A stretch of 64,000 nt of DNA from Planctomycetota bacterium (lineage in GTDB: Bacteria; Planctomycetota; GCA-002687715): assembly GCA_002683135.1 (NCBI GenBank), contig NYSS01000033.1, positions 19,772 through 83,771 of the forward strand. The letters run 5' to 3'. The notes below the pieces were generated by a model that was not told where the DNA came from, ran no database searches, and saw only the letters and a list, made by a program, of their open reading frames with translations. Made by a program: the position numbers and the translations under genes. Each line of letters begins with the position of its first letter. Position 1 is the first letter of the stretch. Below are positions 25,475-33,852 of this stretch, piece after piece.

Positions 25475-25800
25475 GACGATCTACTCCTTGATAGTTGTTG
25501 CGCGTCTACGCGGACCGGCTCCCACCGTAGGCACCGAGACCGCCCCGTTCGGGGCACATGACCCGAGCGAGCATGGGGACATTTGCACGGGGCGTGCCAC
25601 AGTTGCCTTCGTCAAGGCAAGATCATTTGTGCCAATGGTTTATGATCGGTGCGCTTGAGCCGACTCTGTTTCGGCGTGTCTTCCCGAGAGGACAGGGCGT
25701 GTTCCCCGGAGGCCACGGGCCCGGTATCGGATGCGTTACCCTCAACGCGACCGCTCGTCCCCAAGTCTTCGATCGTCGTTGTTTTGTGGAGCATCCTCCG
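25475..25800. other. Intergenic region with two hairpins between divergent secreted-protein genes
   Basis: This 326-bp gap contains GCCCCG-tt-CGGGGC at 25542-25555 and TTGCCTT-cgtc-AAGGCAA at 25603-25620, with no T-run after either. A TTTATGATC stretch near 25637 may hold a -10. The track ORF that begins at 25558 is only an upstream extension of the next gene. I see no gene here. Confidence 0.5.
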
Positions 25801-27567
25801 ATGCGTTTGTTCCTGCCTTGCTTGTGTGCCCTGGGTCTGGCGCTGTCAGTTGCGGCTCAGGACGCCACCGTCTACTTCTCGCCGCGCTACACCGAGACTC
25901 CCGCGTCGGGGCGCGGAGGGTTCATCTCGGACGCGGCGGCGCCGTGTCTGCCGACTCCGGTCTTCGGCAACGGTTTCGTGATCGAGTCCGCGATCGCCAA
26001 CCCGCAAGGCGTCTGCTACGTCACCCCGGGTGTGTTGAACACCACGTTGGTCAACAGTCTCCCCGCGCAGATGACCAACGATTTCGTCGAGGTATCGAAC
26101 TTTCCGCAGTTCAACTTGTATCTCGGGGATATGGACAACGACGGCGTGCCGCACGAGAGCACTAATTTCCGCGGCGTCGACGCGATGTACATCCTGACAC
26201 CCTCGGTGGGTCGACCGAACAACATCCACGAGATGTTCGTTTCGTGTTGGTCCGGTTCGTCGGGCAGCGCTGGCTATCTCGGCGCCACCATCGAGGAGTC
26301 GGACATGGTGCTCCTGCCGGCGGCCGGGACGGCGTATCCGGTCAACTCTCCCGCGGGTACGCCGGTCTATTTCATCCGCCGCGCTGACTGGATCACGCTG
26401 CTCGGTTTCGTGTCGACGTCCAGCGGGCTCGACGTGAACGCATTCACGGTCGACCAGAGCTCAGGGGATATCTACTGCAGCTTCGACAACAGCACCATCA
26501 CGGGGGCTATGCTGATCACGTCGCCGGGCGGATCGCCTGCCACGACGACGATCACGCGCGGCGACATCATCCGGATCCCTGCGGCCGCCTACACCCCGTC
26601 GGGTCCCTACGGCGTCGTATCCAACCCGGTGAGCGGGTTCGCTGAACGGGTCTACAGCTCGACGGACGTCGACGCCATGGTGGCGAACGCGGGTGGGACC
26701 AACACGACCAGCGGCACCGTCAATGTCTACAGCCTCTCCGTCGATTCGAGCGGAGGCATATCGGCGACCCCGTCGGGATTCGCGACGCCTGACCTGCTGT
26801 TCACGATCTATAACCAGGGCGGCCAGTCTGGGGGCTTCGCCAACCCCAGCGCGGCGGCCATCTACACCACGTCGGGCGGCGGCGCGTACGCCAACCTCAA
26901 CGGTGTGATCATGGATCAGCCCGCGTCGATCGGCATGAACGACGTTTCGTTCAACAGCAGCTACTACGCGGGCACGCTCGATGCCATGTCGGTCGTTCGG
27001 CACACGCCGAACCTCGATCCCATGGCGGACCGGCCGGTCCACCTCGACACGTTCCCGACGAACGGTGTCATCACCGATCCCGCCTACACCGGTCGGATCA
27101 CGTGCTACGTATCAGGGCTGCCTCCCGGCGGGCAGGCTGGTGTGTTCGCGCGGCTGGACACGATCGGAGCTGGCGGGTTCGTGAGCCGCTGCAGCCTGGC
27201 TGGATCGGTGCAGGGCTACCCGGATCTCTACGTCGATCCGTTCGGGGTCGCCAACCAGAGCTGTGTGCTGGCACCGGCGAACTCCATCGTCGGCAATGTC
27301 TGTCAGAACCCGATCGCGCAGACGTTCTTCAACAACCCCTCTTCGGGCACCGCGACGCCGGACCCGAATCAGAGCATCAACCCGGTGAGCGTCTTCACTG
27401 ACCCGAGCAACGGTGCGCAGAACGGTGACCTGTGTTTCGAGCTCGACCTCACGGCTTCGTTGCCGCCGGGCACGATGCCGGCGAATCCACCGCTGGTCAT
27501 CACCATCCAGGTGCTGGACTTCTCGACCGTACGCCTTTCGAGCCCGATCGCCTTACAGCTGAACTGA
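25801..27567 (+). CDS. Large secreted protein of unknown function
   Basis: A 588-residue exported protein (signal: MRLFLPCLCALGLALSVAAQ). The mature part is rich in Gly, Ser, Thr and Asn with many beta-strand-like segments and several cysteines that may form disulfides. Acidic patches such as LGDMDNDGVP could bind calcium. No catalytic motif is recognised. The end (LVITIQVLDFSTVRLSSPIALQLN) resembles a beta-sandwich strand. The ATG at 25801 is chosen because it puts the signal peptide at the N-terminus. It could be a surface or cell-wall protein. Confidence 0.78.
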   Translation: MRLFLPCLCALGLALSVAAQDATVYFSPRYTETPASGRGGFISDAAAPCLPTPVFGNGFVIESAIANPQGVCYVTPGVLNTTLVNSLPAQMTNDFVEVSNFPQFNLYLGDMDNDGVPHESTNFRGVDAMYILTPSVGRPNNIHEMFVSCWSGSSGSAGYLGATIEESDMVLLPAAGTAYPVNSPAGTPVYFIRRADWITLLGFVSTSSGLDVNAFTVDQSSGDIYCSFDNSTITGAMLITSPGGSPATTTITRGDIIRIPAAAYTPSGPYGVVSNPVSGFAERVYSSTDVDAMVANAGGTNTTSGTVNVYSLSVDSSGGISATPSGFATPDLLFTIYNQGGQSGGFANPSAAAIYTTSGGGAYANLNGVIMDQPASIGMNDVSFNSSYYAGTLDAMSVVRHTPNLDPMADRPVHLDTFPTNGVITDPAYTGRITCYVSGLPPGGQAGVFARLDTIGAGGFVSRCSLAGSVQGYPDLYVDPFGVANQSCVLAPANSIVGNVCQNPIAQTFFNNPSSGTATPDPNQSINPVSVFTDPSNGAQNGDLCFELDLTASLPPGTMPANPPLVITIQVLDFSTVRLSSPIALQLN

Positions 27568-27576
27568 GCGGGTCCG

Positions 27577-28095
27577 TCAGCCCCGTCGTCGTCGTAGGGC
27601 CATCGGTACGCCGAGGAGCAAGCTGGCGGTGACGAGGCACCAGACGGCGCCGGCGAGGGTGGTGAGCCCGCCCATCATCACGCCGCTCGCGACCTTGCCG
27701 ACCGCCGTGTCCGCGGGGCTGGCAGCTCGACTCTTCGAGTTCCCCAGCTCCTCTTTGACCTCGCCCGGCTCCGTGTCCTGGGGGTCGACATAAAAACGCC
27801 CGTGTGTCCAACCAGCGAACTGGGCGACGGTGTAGGCGATGGTGTTCGGGATCATCCAGCACATGACCGCGACGGTGAGGGCGCCGAGGAGCAGGCGCTT
27901 CCAACCGATGTGATCCATCGCACCGGTGATCCCGTTGTAAAGGAACAGGATCGCGGAGCCGGCGTAGACGCTCATCATGTACGCGGGCTTCTCGTTGTCG
28001 GTGTTCGTGTCCATGGCGAGGCGTGCGGCCGCCACCATCCACAGGACCCAGATGATCGGACGGAACTCGCGGTAGATCTCTGTCAGGCCGCGCAT
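27577..28095 (-). CDS. Membrane protein of unknown function
   Basis: A 172-residue integral membrane protein with about four hydrophobic segments (FRPIIWVLWMVAAARLA, a YAGSAILFLYNG segment, LLLGALTVAVMCWMIPN and a C-terminal TTLAGAVWCLVTASLLLG). A hydrophilic Glu/Lys-rich loop lies between the third and fourth. Of the two in-frame starts, ATG 28095 is preferred because GGAGGAGG lies just upstream; 28122 is the longer option. It converges on the secreted protein gene upstream. The family is not recognised. Confidence 0.72.
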   Translation of the reverse strand: MRGLTEIYREFRPIIWVLWMVAAARLAMDTNTDNEKPAYMMSVYAGSAILFLYNGITGAMDHIGWKRLLLGALTVAVMCWMIPNTIAYTVAQFAGWTHGRFYVDPQDTEPGEVKEELGNSKSRAASPADTAVGKVASGVMMGGLTTLAGAVWCLVTASLLLGVPMALRRRRG

Positions 28096-28129
28096 CGGAT
28101 GCCCTCCTCCGTTGAAGCTCATGGCCGAA

Positions 28130-28135
28130 ATCGTA
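28130..28135 (-). promoter_or_regulatory. Candidate -10 element of the membrane protein gene
   Basis: TACGAT on the minus strand, about 28-34 nt before the preferred ATG at 28095. The -35 is not convincing. Confidence 0.35.
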
Positions 28136-28164
28136 GCGGCTGCGGTCGCGCGCGTCCGCGCGGG

Positions 28165-29490
28165 TCAATCGCGGGCCTGGAAGTTCCCGGCCCACGCCCG
28201 TCGGCCTCCGATCGCGAGCTCGACGGAGTAGGAGCCCGAGCGGTGGAGCGGCAGGGAGAAGACTCCCCGGGTGAACTCGTGACCCACAAACTCTCGCGAT
28301 TCGCGCCGGTGGCTGCCGTCAGAGCGCGTCCAGCGCACGACCAGAACGGTCGGTTGTCGCGGCGCCGCTTCGACCACCAGCTGGGCCGTGCCGCTGACCT
28401 TGAAGTCGGTGCATACCTGGTCTGATCCGGGGGCGCGCAGCTCGACCTTGCGGAGGGTCGTCGGCAGCGCCGTGGGGACCTCCTGATCGAGATTCCGCCA
28501 CGCGCCGGCCGCCAGGCGTCGCAGGGCAGCCGTGCCCATGACCGCCAGCAGGTGGGCCGCGTCCTGTTCGGAGGCCATGCCGGCGGCCTGGGTCACGATG
28601 ACGACCGTTCCCTTTTGGGTCTCGACCATGGCGGCGGAGGCCGCCCGCCGCCATGAGCGGGCGTCGAACCCATGCACCACCAGGTGGAGCTCCAGGTCCC
28701 GTGCGTTGGCCACGGTCGGGACCGCGCGTACCAGGCGGGCGAGGAAGTTCTGATCATCGCGGTGCAGCGCGTCACCACGCAGGATCGCGACGAGCGCGTC
28801 AGCGAATCCCTGGGGTGTTCCGGCGTTGCGGCGGCGTGCGTACCAGGCCTCCCAAGCATCTCCGAGTCGTCGCACATGATCGCTGCGGCGCCGGGGATCC
28901 GTATCGAAGGGGGAGGGAACGACGGCCTTGCTGTCGCCGTCGTGAAGCCAACGCTGAGCCGCCGCCACGGGCACGGCGTCGAATCGGTGGTCGATCTGGC
29001 CGAGGACATATGCGTCCCTGGCGCCGCGGCTGGCGATGGGGCGCAGTCCGCTGAGGTGGAGCCCGTCGACCCAGGGCTGCAGCTGCTTGCCGAGCCAAGA
29101 GACGAGCAGGTCTGTGGCTGCCGGGTCGTCATGGACGATCGTGGCTTCAACCAGGTCGCCTACGGTGAAGGCCTCGTCGTGCCGTTCCCGCAGGAGTCCC
29201 CGTCCGCCCCTGTAGGCGGCCTTCGGGTACGGGACGACGTGCCCGTATCCGACCCCGGTTCTTCGAGCCTCCGCCAGCGCCGCGGCGGCGACGAACACGC
29301 GCGTGAGGGTTCCGAGGTGTCGCTCACCGACCCCGTTGAGGGAGATGGTGGCCTTGGTCTCCAGGTTGTGGGCGTAGACGGCGAGCCGTCCGCCCGACGC
29401 CCGGACGAGATCTTCGAGAGATACGTCGCGGTGCGGGTTGATCTGGGCCGCGAGGGAGGCGGCGAGCAGCAAGAGAACCGACGTTCGCAT
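28165..29490 (-). CDS. Secreted beta-lactamase-fold protein with altered catalytic motifs
   Basis: A 441-residue exported protein (signal: MRTSVLLLLAASLAAQ). The region at about 35-140 follows the class A beta-lactamase/DD-peptidase layout: LAVYAHNLETKATISLNG, then the helix where Ser-x-x-Lys should be, and a DLVEATIVHDDPAATDLLVSW segment where Ser-Asp-Asn should be. The first reads GTLTRVF (Thr-x-x-Arg) and the second VHDD, so all core residues are changed. The C-terminal about 100 residues form a beta-rich domain. It is probably not a beta-lactamase; a binding or structural role is inferred. The gene is alone with its own start and is divergent from the HTH gene. Confidence 0.7.
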   Translation of the reverse strand: MRTSVLLLLAASLAAQINPHRDVSLEDLVRASGGRLAVYAHNLETKATISLNGVGERHLGTLTRVFVAAAALAEARRTGVGYGHVVPYPKAAYRGGRGLLRERHDEAFTVGDLVEATIVHDDPAATDLLVSWLGKQLQPWVDGLHLSGLRPIASRGARDAYVLGQIDHRFDAVPVAAAQRWLHDGDSKAVVPSPFDTDPRRRSDHVRRLGDAWEAWYARRRNAGTPQGFADALVAILRGDALHRDDQNFLARLVRAVPTVANARDLELHLVVHGFDARSWRRAASAAMVETQKGTVVIVTQAAGMASEQDAAHLLAVMGTAALRRLAAGAWRNLDQEVPTALPTTLRKVELRAPGSDQVCTDFKVSGTAQLVVEAAPRQPTVLVVRWTRSDGSHRRESREFVGHEFTRGVFSLPLHRSGSYSVELAIGGRRAWAGNFQARD

Positions 29491-29547
29491 GGGGGAAGGG
29501 GATCATACGATCCTGGCCTCGGGGCTGACGCCGCCACTCCAATGCAC

Positions 29548-29576
29548 TTGTCTTTACGGTTCATCCGGACTACGCT
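29548..29576 (+). promoter_or_regulatory. Sigma-70-type promoter of the HTH gene
   Basis: TTGTCT, 17-nt spacer, TACGCT. Predicted transcription start near 29583, about 42 nt before the ATG. Confidence 0.65.
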
Positions 29577-29624
29577 GCAAAGTGCGGTGTGCGACCGGTG
29601 GCCGTTGAGGGCAGGAGGTCAGAA

Positions 29625-30080
29625 ATGCGGCATCCCTTTCAACGGGCATCCAACGACAAGGACACGGTACGGACCGCGTTTCAGGTCGCTCTGGTGCGCG
29701 TCATCGAGGCTTACTCAGATGACGGCGGGCGCATGTCCGGACGCAAACTCAGCGGCCTGCTCGGCAAGTCCGCGAACCACATCTCCCAGATGCTGAACGA
29801 CGGGTTCGTCCCGTCCGGGCCGGCTGTCCTCGAGATGGCTGGGGTGCTCAAGCTCACGGACGCCGAGCGGGACGCGCTCGTTCGCGCTGCCATGGAGACA
29901 AAGGCGTCCCAGCGGTCCCGAGACAATTTCTGGATCAACGAGACGCGGCGGATGCTGGCGGAGTCCGATGCCGAGAAGGAGCGCTTGGTCAGCTTCCTGG
30001 CGTCGAAAGGGCTCCTCGACGCGTTCGTGGCTTGGTCCGACGGACAGTCGAACCGGAAGGAACAGTCACGCAAGGGCTGA
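29625..30080 (+). CDS. Helix-turn-helix DNA-binding protein (XRE-like)
   Basis: A 151-residue protein with a Cro/XRE-like HTH in the first half: GRKLSGLLGKSANHISQMLNDGFVPSG, where KLSGLLGKSANHISQML fits the recognition helix pair. The second half is a charged helical region (DAEKERLVSFLASKGLL). It is likely a DNA-binding regulator. ATG 29625 has a strong RBS (GGAGG about 8 nt upstream) and a promoter with 17-nt spacing. It lies about 300 nt upstream of the IcmF gene; whether it regulates IcmF is unknown. Confidence 0.75.
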   Translation: MRHPFQRASNDKDTVRTAFQVALVRVIEAYSDDGGRMSGRKLSGLLGKSANHISQMLNDGFVPSGPAVLEMAGVLKLTDAERDALVRAAMETKASQRSRDNFWINETRRMLAESDAEKERLVSFLASKGLLDAFVAWSDGQSNRKEQSRKG

Positions 30081-30397
30081 GGCGAACACGGTTTTTGGCC
30101 CTTTTTGGCGCCGGTTTCAGCGAGCTCGGCGTCTATACGAACGGACTGGGTACGGGGGGCTTCGCGGTCCAAACATCCCACCTCGGCAAGAAACGGCAAA
30201 CAAACACACACACCACTTTCGCACACCTCAGACTCACCGGACCGCGCCCCCCGGCACCCTTCTCTCCCGCTCCGTGACTCCCGCTCGAATCCCTTGGGGA
30301 GCGGCCTTCGGTCACGTCTCTTGAGCCGTTGCCCCTGTACTGACAACGTGTTACGTTCCATCGACCTCCTGCGCAAAGGCGCGGTTTGACGGCGACC
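30081..30397 (+). promoter_or_regulatory. Intergenic region with likely IcmF promoter
   Basis: This 317-bp gap holds a CA-rich stretch near 30197-30215 and a possible promoter at 30329-30357 (TTGCCC, 17 nt, TACGTT). A transcript from there would have a leader of about 35 nt. No cobalamin riboswitch signature and no gene are seen. Confidence 0.45.
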
Positions 30398-33300
30398 ATG
30401 GACACGAAGAACCCGATCCGTTTCGTCACGGCGGCGTCGTTGTTCGACGGGCATGACGCGGCCATCAACGTCATGCGGCGGATCCTCCAGCAGGCGGGCT
30501 GCGAGGTGGTGCATCTCGGGCACAACCGAAGCGTCGCGGACATCGTCCAGGCGGCGATCCAGGAGGACGCTCAGGGCATCGCCGTGTCCTCCTACCAGGG
30601 CGGCCATCTGGAGTTCTTCAAGTACATGAAGGACCTCCTGGATGAGCACGGGGCCGGGCACATCAAGATCTTCGGGGGCGGCGGTGGGACGATCGTGCCG
30701 CGTGAGATCGAAGACCTGCATGCGTACGGCATCACCCGGGTGTTCTCGCCCGAGGATGGCCGACGCCTTGGTCTCGAGGGCATGATCAGTGCGATGGTCG
30801 AGGCCTGCGACTTCGACCCTCTCGAGGTCGCCGCGCCCACGTCGCTGTTGCCGAGCGGCGGGCCGGTGCTCGACGACAGCTGGCGATCGAGTCTCGAGAT
30901 CGCGCGGCTGATCACCTACGCCGAGCGCAACGGTGTGCGCCCTCCGCAGGAGGTCGAGGCGATCCTGGGGCCGCTTCGCGCGGCGTCGCAGGAGAAGAGC
31001 GGTCCCGTCGTTGGAATCACCGGGCCTGGGGGCGCCGGCAAGTCGTCGTTCACGGACGAGTTGCTCGTTCGCTACTTGCGCGATTTTCCCGACCATCGGG
31101 TAGCGGTGTTGGCTGTTGACCCGAGCAAGCGGACGACGGGCGGCGCCCTGCTGGGTGATCGCATCCGCATGAACGCGGCCTGCAACCCGCGCGTCTTCAT
31201 GCGCAGCCTCGCGACCCGTGGATCCGGCGCGGAGATCTCGGACTCGTTGGCAGAGGCGATCGATGTCGTCCGCGGCGTTGGCTTCGACCTCGTCATCGTG
31301 GAGACATCCGGGATCGGCCAGGGCTCGTCCGCGGTCGTCGACCTGACAGATGTCAGCCTCTACGTCATGACGCCTGAGTACGGGGCCGCATCCCAGCTAG
31401 AGAAGATCGACATGATCGATCTCGCGGACGTGGTGATCGTCAACAAGTTCGAGCGGCGCGGTGCCGAGGACGCGTTGCGTGACGTTCGTAAGCAGTACCG
31501 GCGTGCCCGGGAGCTGTTCCACGCGCCCCCTGACGAGGACCTGCCGGTATTCGGTTCGATCGCGGCGCGGTTCGCGGATCCCGGGGTGACGGCCGCGTAT
31601 CACAAGGTCGTCGCGTTGTTGAATGAGCGCTGTACCCATGCCCTGGTAGCCACCGGCGGTGTCGCGGGGGGGACTCCTGATCGCAACGCTGTCATCCCCG
31701 CGCACCGGACCCAGTATCTGTCCGAGGTCTCGGAGTGCGCCCGGCGATACCGTCGCTGGGCTGATGAGCAGGTGTGTCTGGCCGCGGAGCTCGACGGCCT
31801 CGAGGTCGCGCTGCGACGCGTCTCGGACGGAGGGCGTGACGCGGTCCAGGCTGCCTTGGAACAGGTGCGTTCCGAGATGGACCCTGTGGCGACCGCCGCG
31901 CTCGCGTCCTGGCCGGAGCTGCGCGAGGCGTATTCCGGCGACGAGCTCGTATCCAAGGTGCGCGACCGTGAGGTCCGGCAGCTGTTGCGTGTGCCGAGCC
32001 TCGCGGGAACCCCGGTGCCTCGGGTGGCCCTGCCCCGTGCGGAGGACAAGGCTTCGGTGTTGCGGTACCTGCTCCTCGAGAGCGTCCCGGGTCGTTTCCC
32101 CTTCACGGCTGGTGTGTTTCCGCTCAAGCGGGCCGACGAGGACCCGAAGCGGATGTTCGCTGGCGAGGGGGGGCCGGAGCGGACGAACCGGCGGTTCCAT
32201 TACCTGTCCCGCTCGGAGAAGGCGAAGCGCCTGAGCACGGCGTTCGACTCGGTGACTCTGTACGGAAACGATCCTGACTTGCGCCCCGATATCTACGGCA
32301 AGGTCGGGGAGAGCGGTGTCAGCGTCTGCACGCTCGATGACATGAAGGCGCTGTTCGATGGCTTCGACCTGTGCGAGGTCAACACCAGCGTCTCGATGAC
32401 GATCAACGGTCCCGCCCCGATGATCCTCGCCATGTTCCTCAACGCCGCCATCGATCAGCAGGTCGACCGCTTCGCCGCGGAGAAGGGACGCCAGCCGGAC
32501 CCCGAGGAGATGGCAGGGATCCGAGCGCGGACCCTCTCGGTAGCCCGGGGCACCGTACAGGCGGACATCCTCAAGGAGGATCAGGCACAGAACACCTGCA
32601 TCTTCAGCACCGAGTTCGCGCTTCGGATGATGGGTGACGTCCAGGCGTTCTTCATCGACAACGAGGTTCGGAACTACTACTCCGTGTCGATCAGCGGTTA
32701 CCACATCGCGGAGGCGGGGGCGAACCCGATTACCCAGCTGGCGTTCACTCTCGCCAACGGATTCACCTACGTCGAGTATTACCTGTCCCGCGGGATGGCC
32801 ATCGATGACTTCGCGCGCAACCTGAGCTTCTTCTTCTCAAACGGGCTCGATGCGGAGTACACCGTGCTCGGTCGCGTTGCGCGCCGGATCTGGGCGGTCG
32901 CCATGCGGGACGTGTACGGCGCTGGCGAGCGCAGCCAGAAGCTCAAGTACCACATCCAGACCTCGGGCCGATCCCTGCATGCGCAGGAGGTCGACTTCAA
33001 CGACATCCGTACGACGCTGCAGGCACTGTTGGCGCTGCAGGACCATTGCAATAGCTTGCACACCAACGCCTACGACGAGGCCGTCACCACCCCGACGGAG
33101 GACTCGGTGCGTCGCGCGATGGCGATCCAGTTGATCATCAACAAGGAGTACGGCATCGCGGCGTGCGAGAACGTGCTTCAGGGTTCTTACATGATCGACG
33201 AGCTCACGGATCTGGTTGAGGAGGCGGTCCTGAGTGAATTCGACCGCATCTCGGATCGCGGGGGTGTGCTGGGTGCGATGGAGACCCAGTACCAGCGCGG

Positions 33301-33652
33301 TCGCATTCAGGAAGAATCGCTGCTCTACGAGCGACTCAAGCACGCGGGCGAGCTGCCGATTGTCGGCGTCAACACGTTCGTGAACGAAGAGGTCGATCAC
33401 GAAGAAGCCATGGACGCGCTTGAGTTGACCCGCGCGTCTGACGCGGAAAAGAGCGCCCGGCTGGATCATCTGCACGCCTTCTGGAAGACCCACGCTGACG
33501 AAGAAGAGGACGCCTTGAGGCGCCTCCAGGACGTCGCGACGCAGGGTGGGAACATCTTCGCCGAGTTGCTGACCACGGTGCGCGTGGCCAGCCTCGGGCA
33601 GATCACCCAGGCGCTCTTCGACGTGGGCGGCGAATATCGCCGCAACATGTGA
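30398..33652 (+). CDS. icmF: Fused isobutyryl-CoA mutase (IcmF)
   Basis: About 1084 residues. Order: a cobalamin-binding domain with the lower-axial-His motif DGHD (17-20) and an SSYQGGHLEFF segment; a MeaB-type GTPase chaperone with P-loop GPGGAGKSS (about 209); and the acyl-CoA mutase TIM barrel (about 560 onward) with SISGYHIAEAGANPITQLAFTLANG. This last segment matches IcmF rather than methylmalonyl-CoA mutase. It interconverts isobutyryl-CoA and n-butyryl-CoA (and related acyl-CoAs) with adenosylcobalamin, and the fused GTPase loads and protects the cofactor. The ORF track starts at TTG 30386; ATG 30398 is the alternative chosen here. Confidence 0.94.
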   Translation: MDTKNPIRFVTAASLFDGHDAAINVMRRILQQAGCEVVHLGHNRSVADIVQAAIQEDAQGIAVSSYQGGHLEFFKYMKDLLDEHGAGHIKIFGGGGGTIVPREIEDLHAYGITRVFSPEDGRRLGLEGMISAMVEACDFDPLEVAAPTSLLPSGGPVLDDSWRSSLEIARLITYAERNGVRPPQEVEAILGPLRAASQEKSGPVVGITGPGGAGKSSFTDELLVRYLRDFPDHRVAVLAVDPSKRTTGGALLGDRIRMNAACNPRVFMRSLATRGSGAEISDSLAEAIDVVRGVGFDLVIVETSGIGQGSSAVVDLTDVSLYVMTPEYGAASQLEKIDMIDLADVVIVNKFERRGAEDALRDVRKQYRRARELFHAPPDEDLPVFGSIAARFADPGVTAAYHKVVALLNERCTHALVATGGVAGGTPDRNAVIPAHRTQYLSEVSECARRYRRWADEQVCLAAELDGLEVALRRVSDGGRDAVQAALEQVRSEMDPVATAALASWPELREAYSGDELVSKVRDREVRQLLRVPSLAGTPVPRVALPRAEDKASVLRYLLLESVPGRFPFTAGVFPLKRADEDPKRMFAGEGGPERTNRRFHYLSRSEKAKRLSTAFDSVTLYGNDPDLRPDIYGKVGESGVSVCTLDDMKALFDGFDLCEVNTSVSMTINGPAPMILAMFLNAAIDQQVDRFAAEKGRQPDPEEMAGIRARTLSVARGTVQADILKEDQAQNTCIFSTEFALRMMGDVQAFFIDNEVRNYYSVSISGYHIAEAGANPITQLAFTLANGFTYVEYYLSRGMAIDDFARNLSFFFSNGLDAEYTVLGRVARRIWAVAMRDVYGAGERSQKLKYHIQTSGRSLHAQEVDFNDIRTTLQALLALQDHCNSLHTNAYDEAVTTPTEDSVRRAMAIQLIINKEYGIAACENVLQGSYMIDELTDLVEEAVLSEFDRISDRGGVLGAMETQYQRGRIQEESLLYERLKHAGELPIVGVNTFVNEEVDHEEAMDALELTRASDAEKSARLDHLHAFWKTHADEEEDALRRLQDVATQGGNIFAELLTTVRVASLGQITQALFDVGGEYRRNM

Positions 33653-33852
33653 AAAGCGAGATTCCCTAAACCGCTCCCCCCGTCCAGGTCGACAGATCCG
33701 GTAGAAGACCGGCCCCTCCCCGAACCACGCCTGCGGGGTCCGAGAAGCGACTTCCTCTGTCCGGTTGCGGCAGGCGGGGCCGCTTCATCCGGCCTTCATT
33801 AACCAGGTGGGCGGCGATCTCCAAGAGCGGTCGCCGCAGGGAGCAAGCAGCG

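Noticed and set aside
30081-30397. Cobalamin riboswitch before the B12-dependent IcmF
   Set aside because: No B12-box or matching stem pattern was found in this gap.
31397-32704. Minus-strand ORF opposite IcmF
   Set aside because: Antisense shadow of a highly conserved enzyme.
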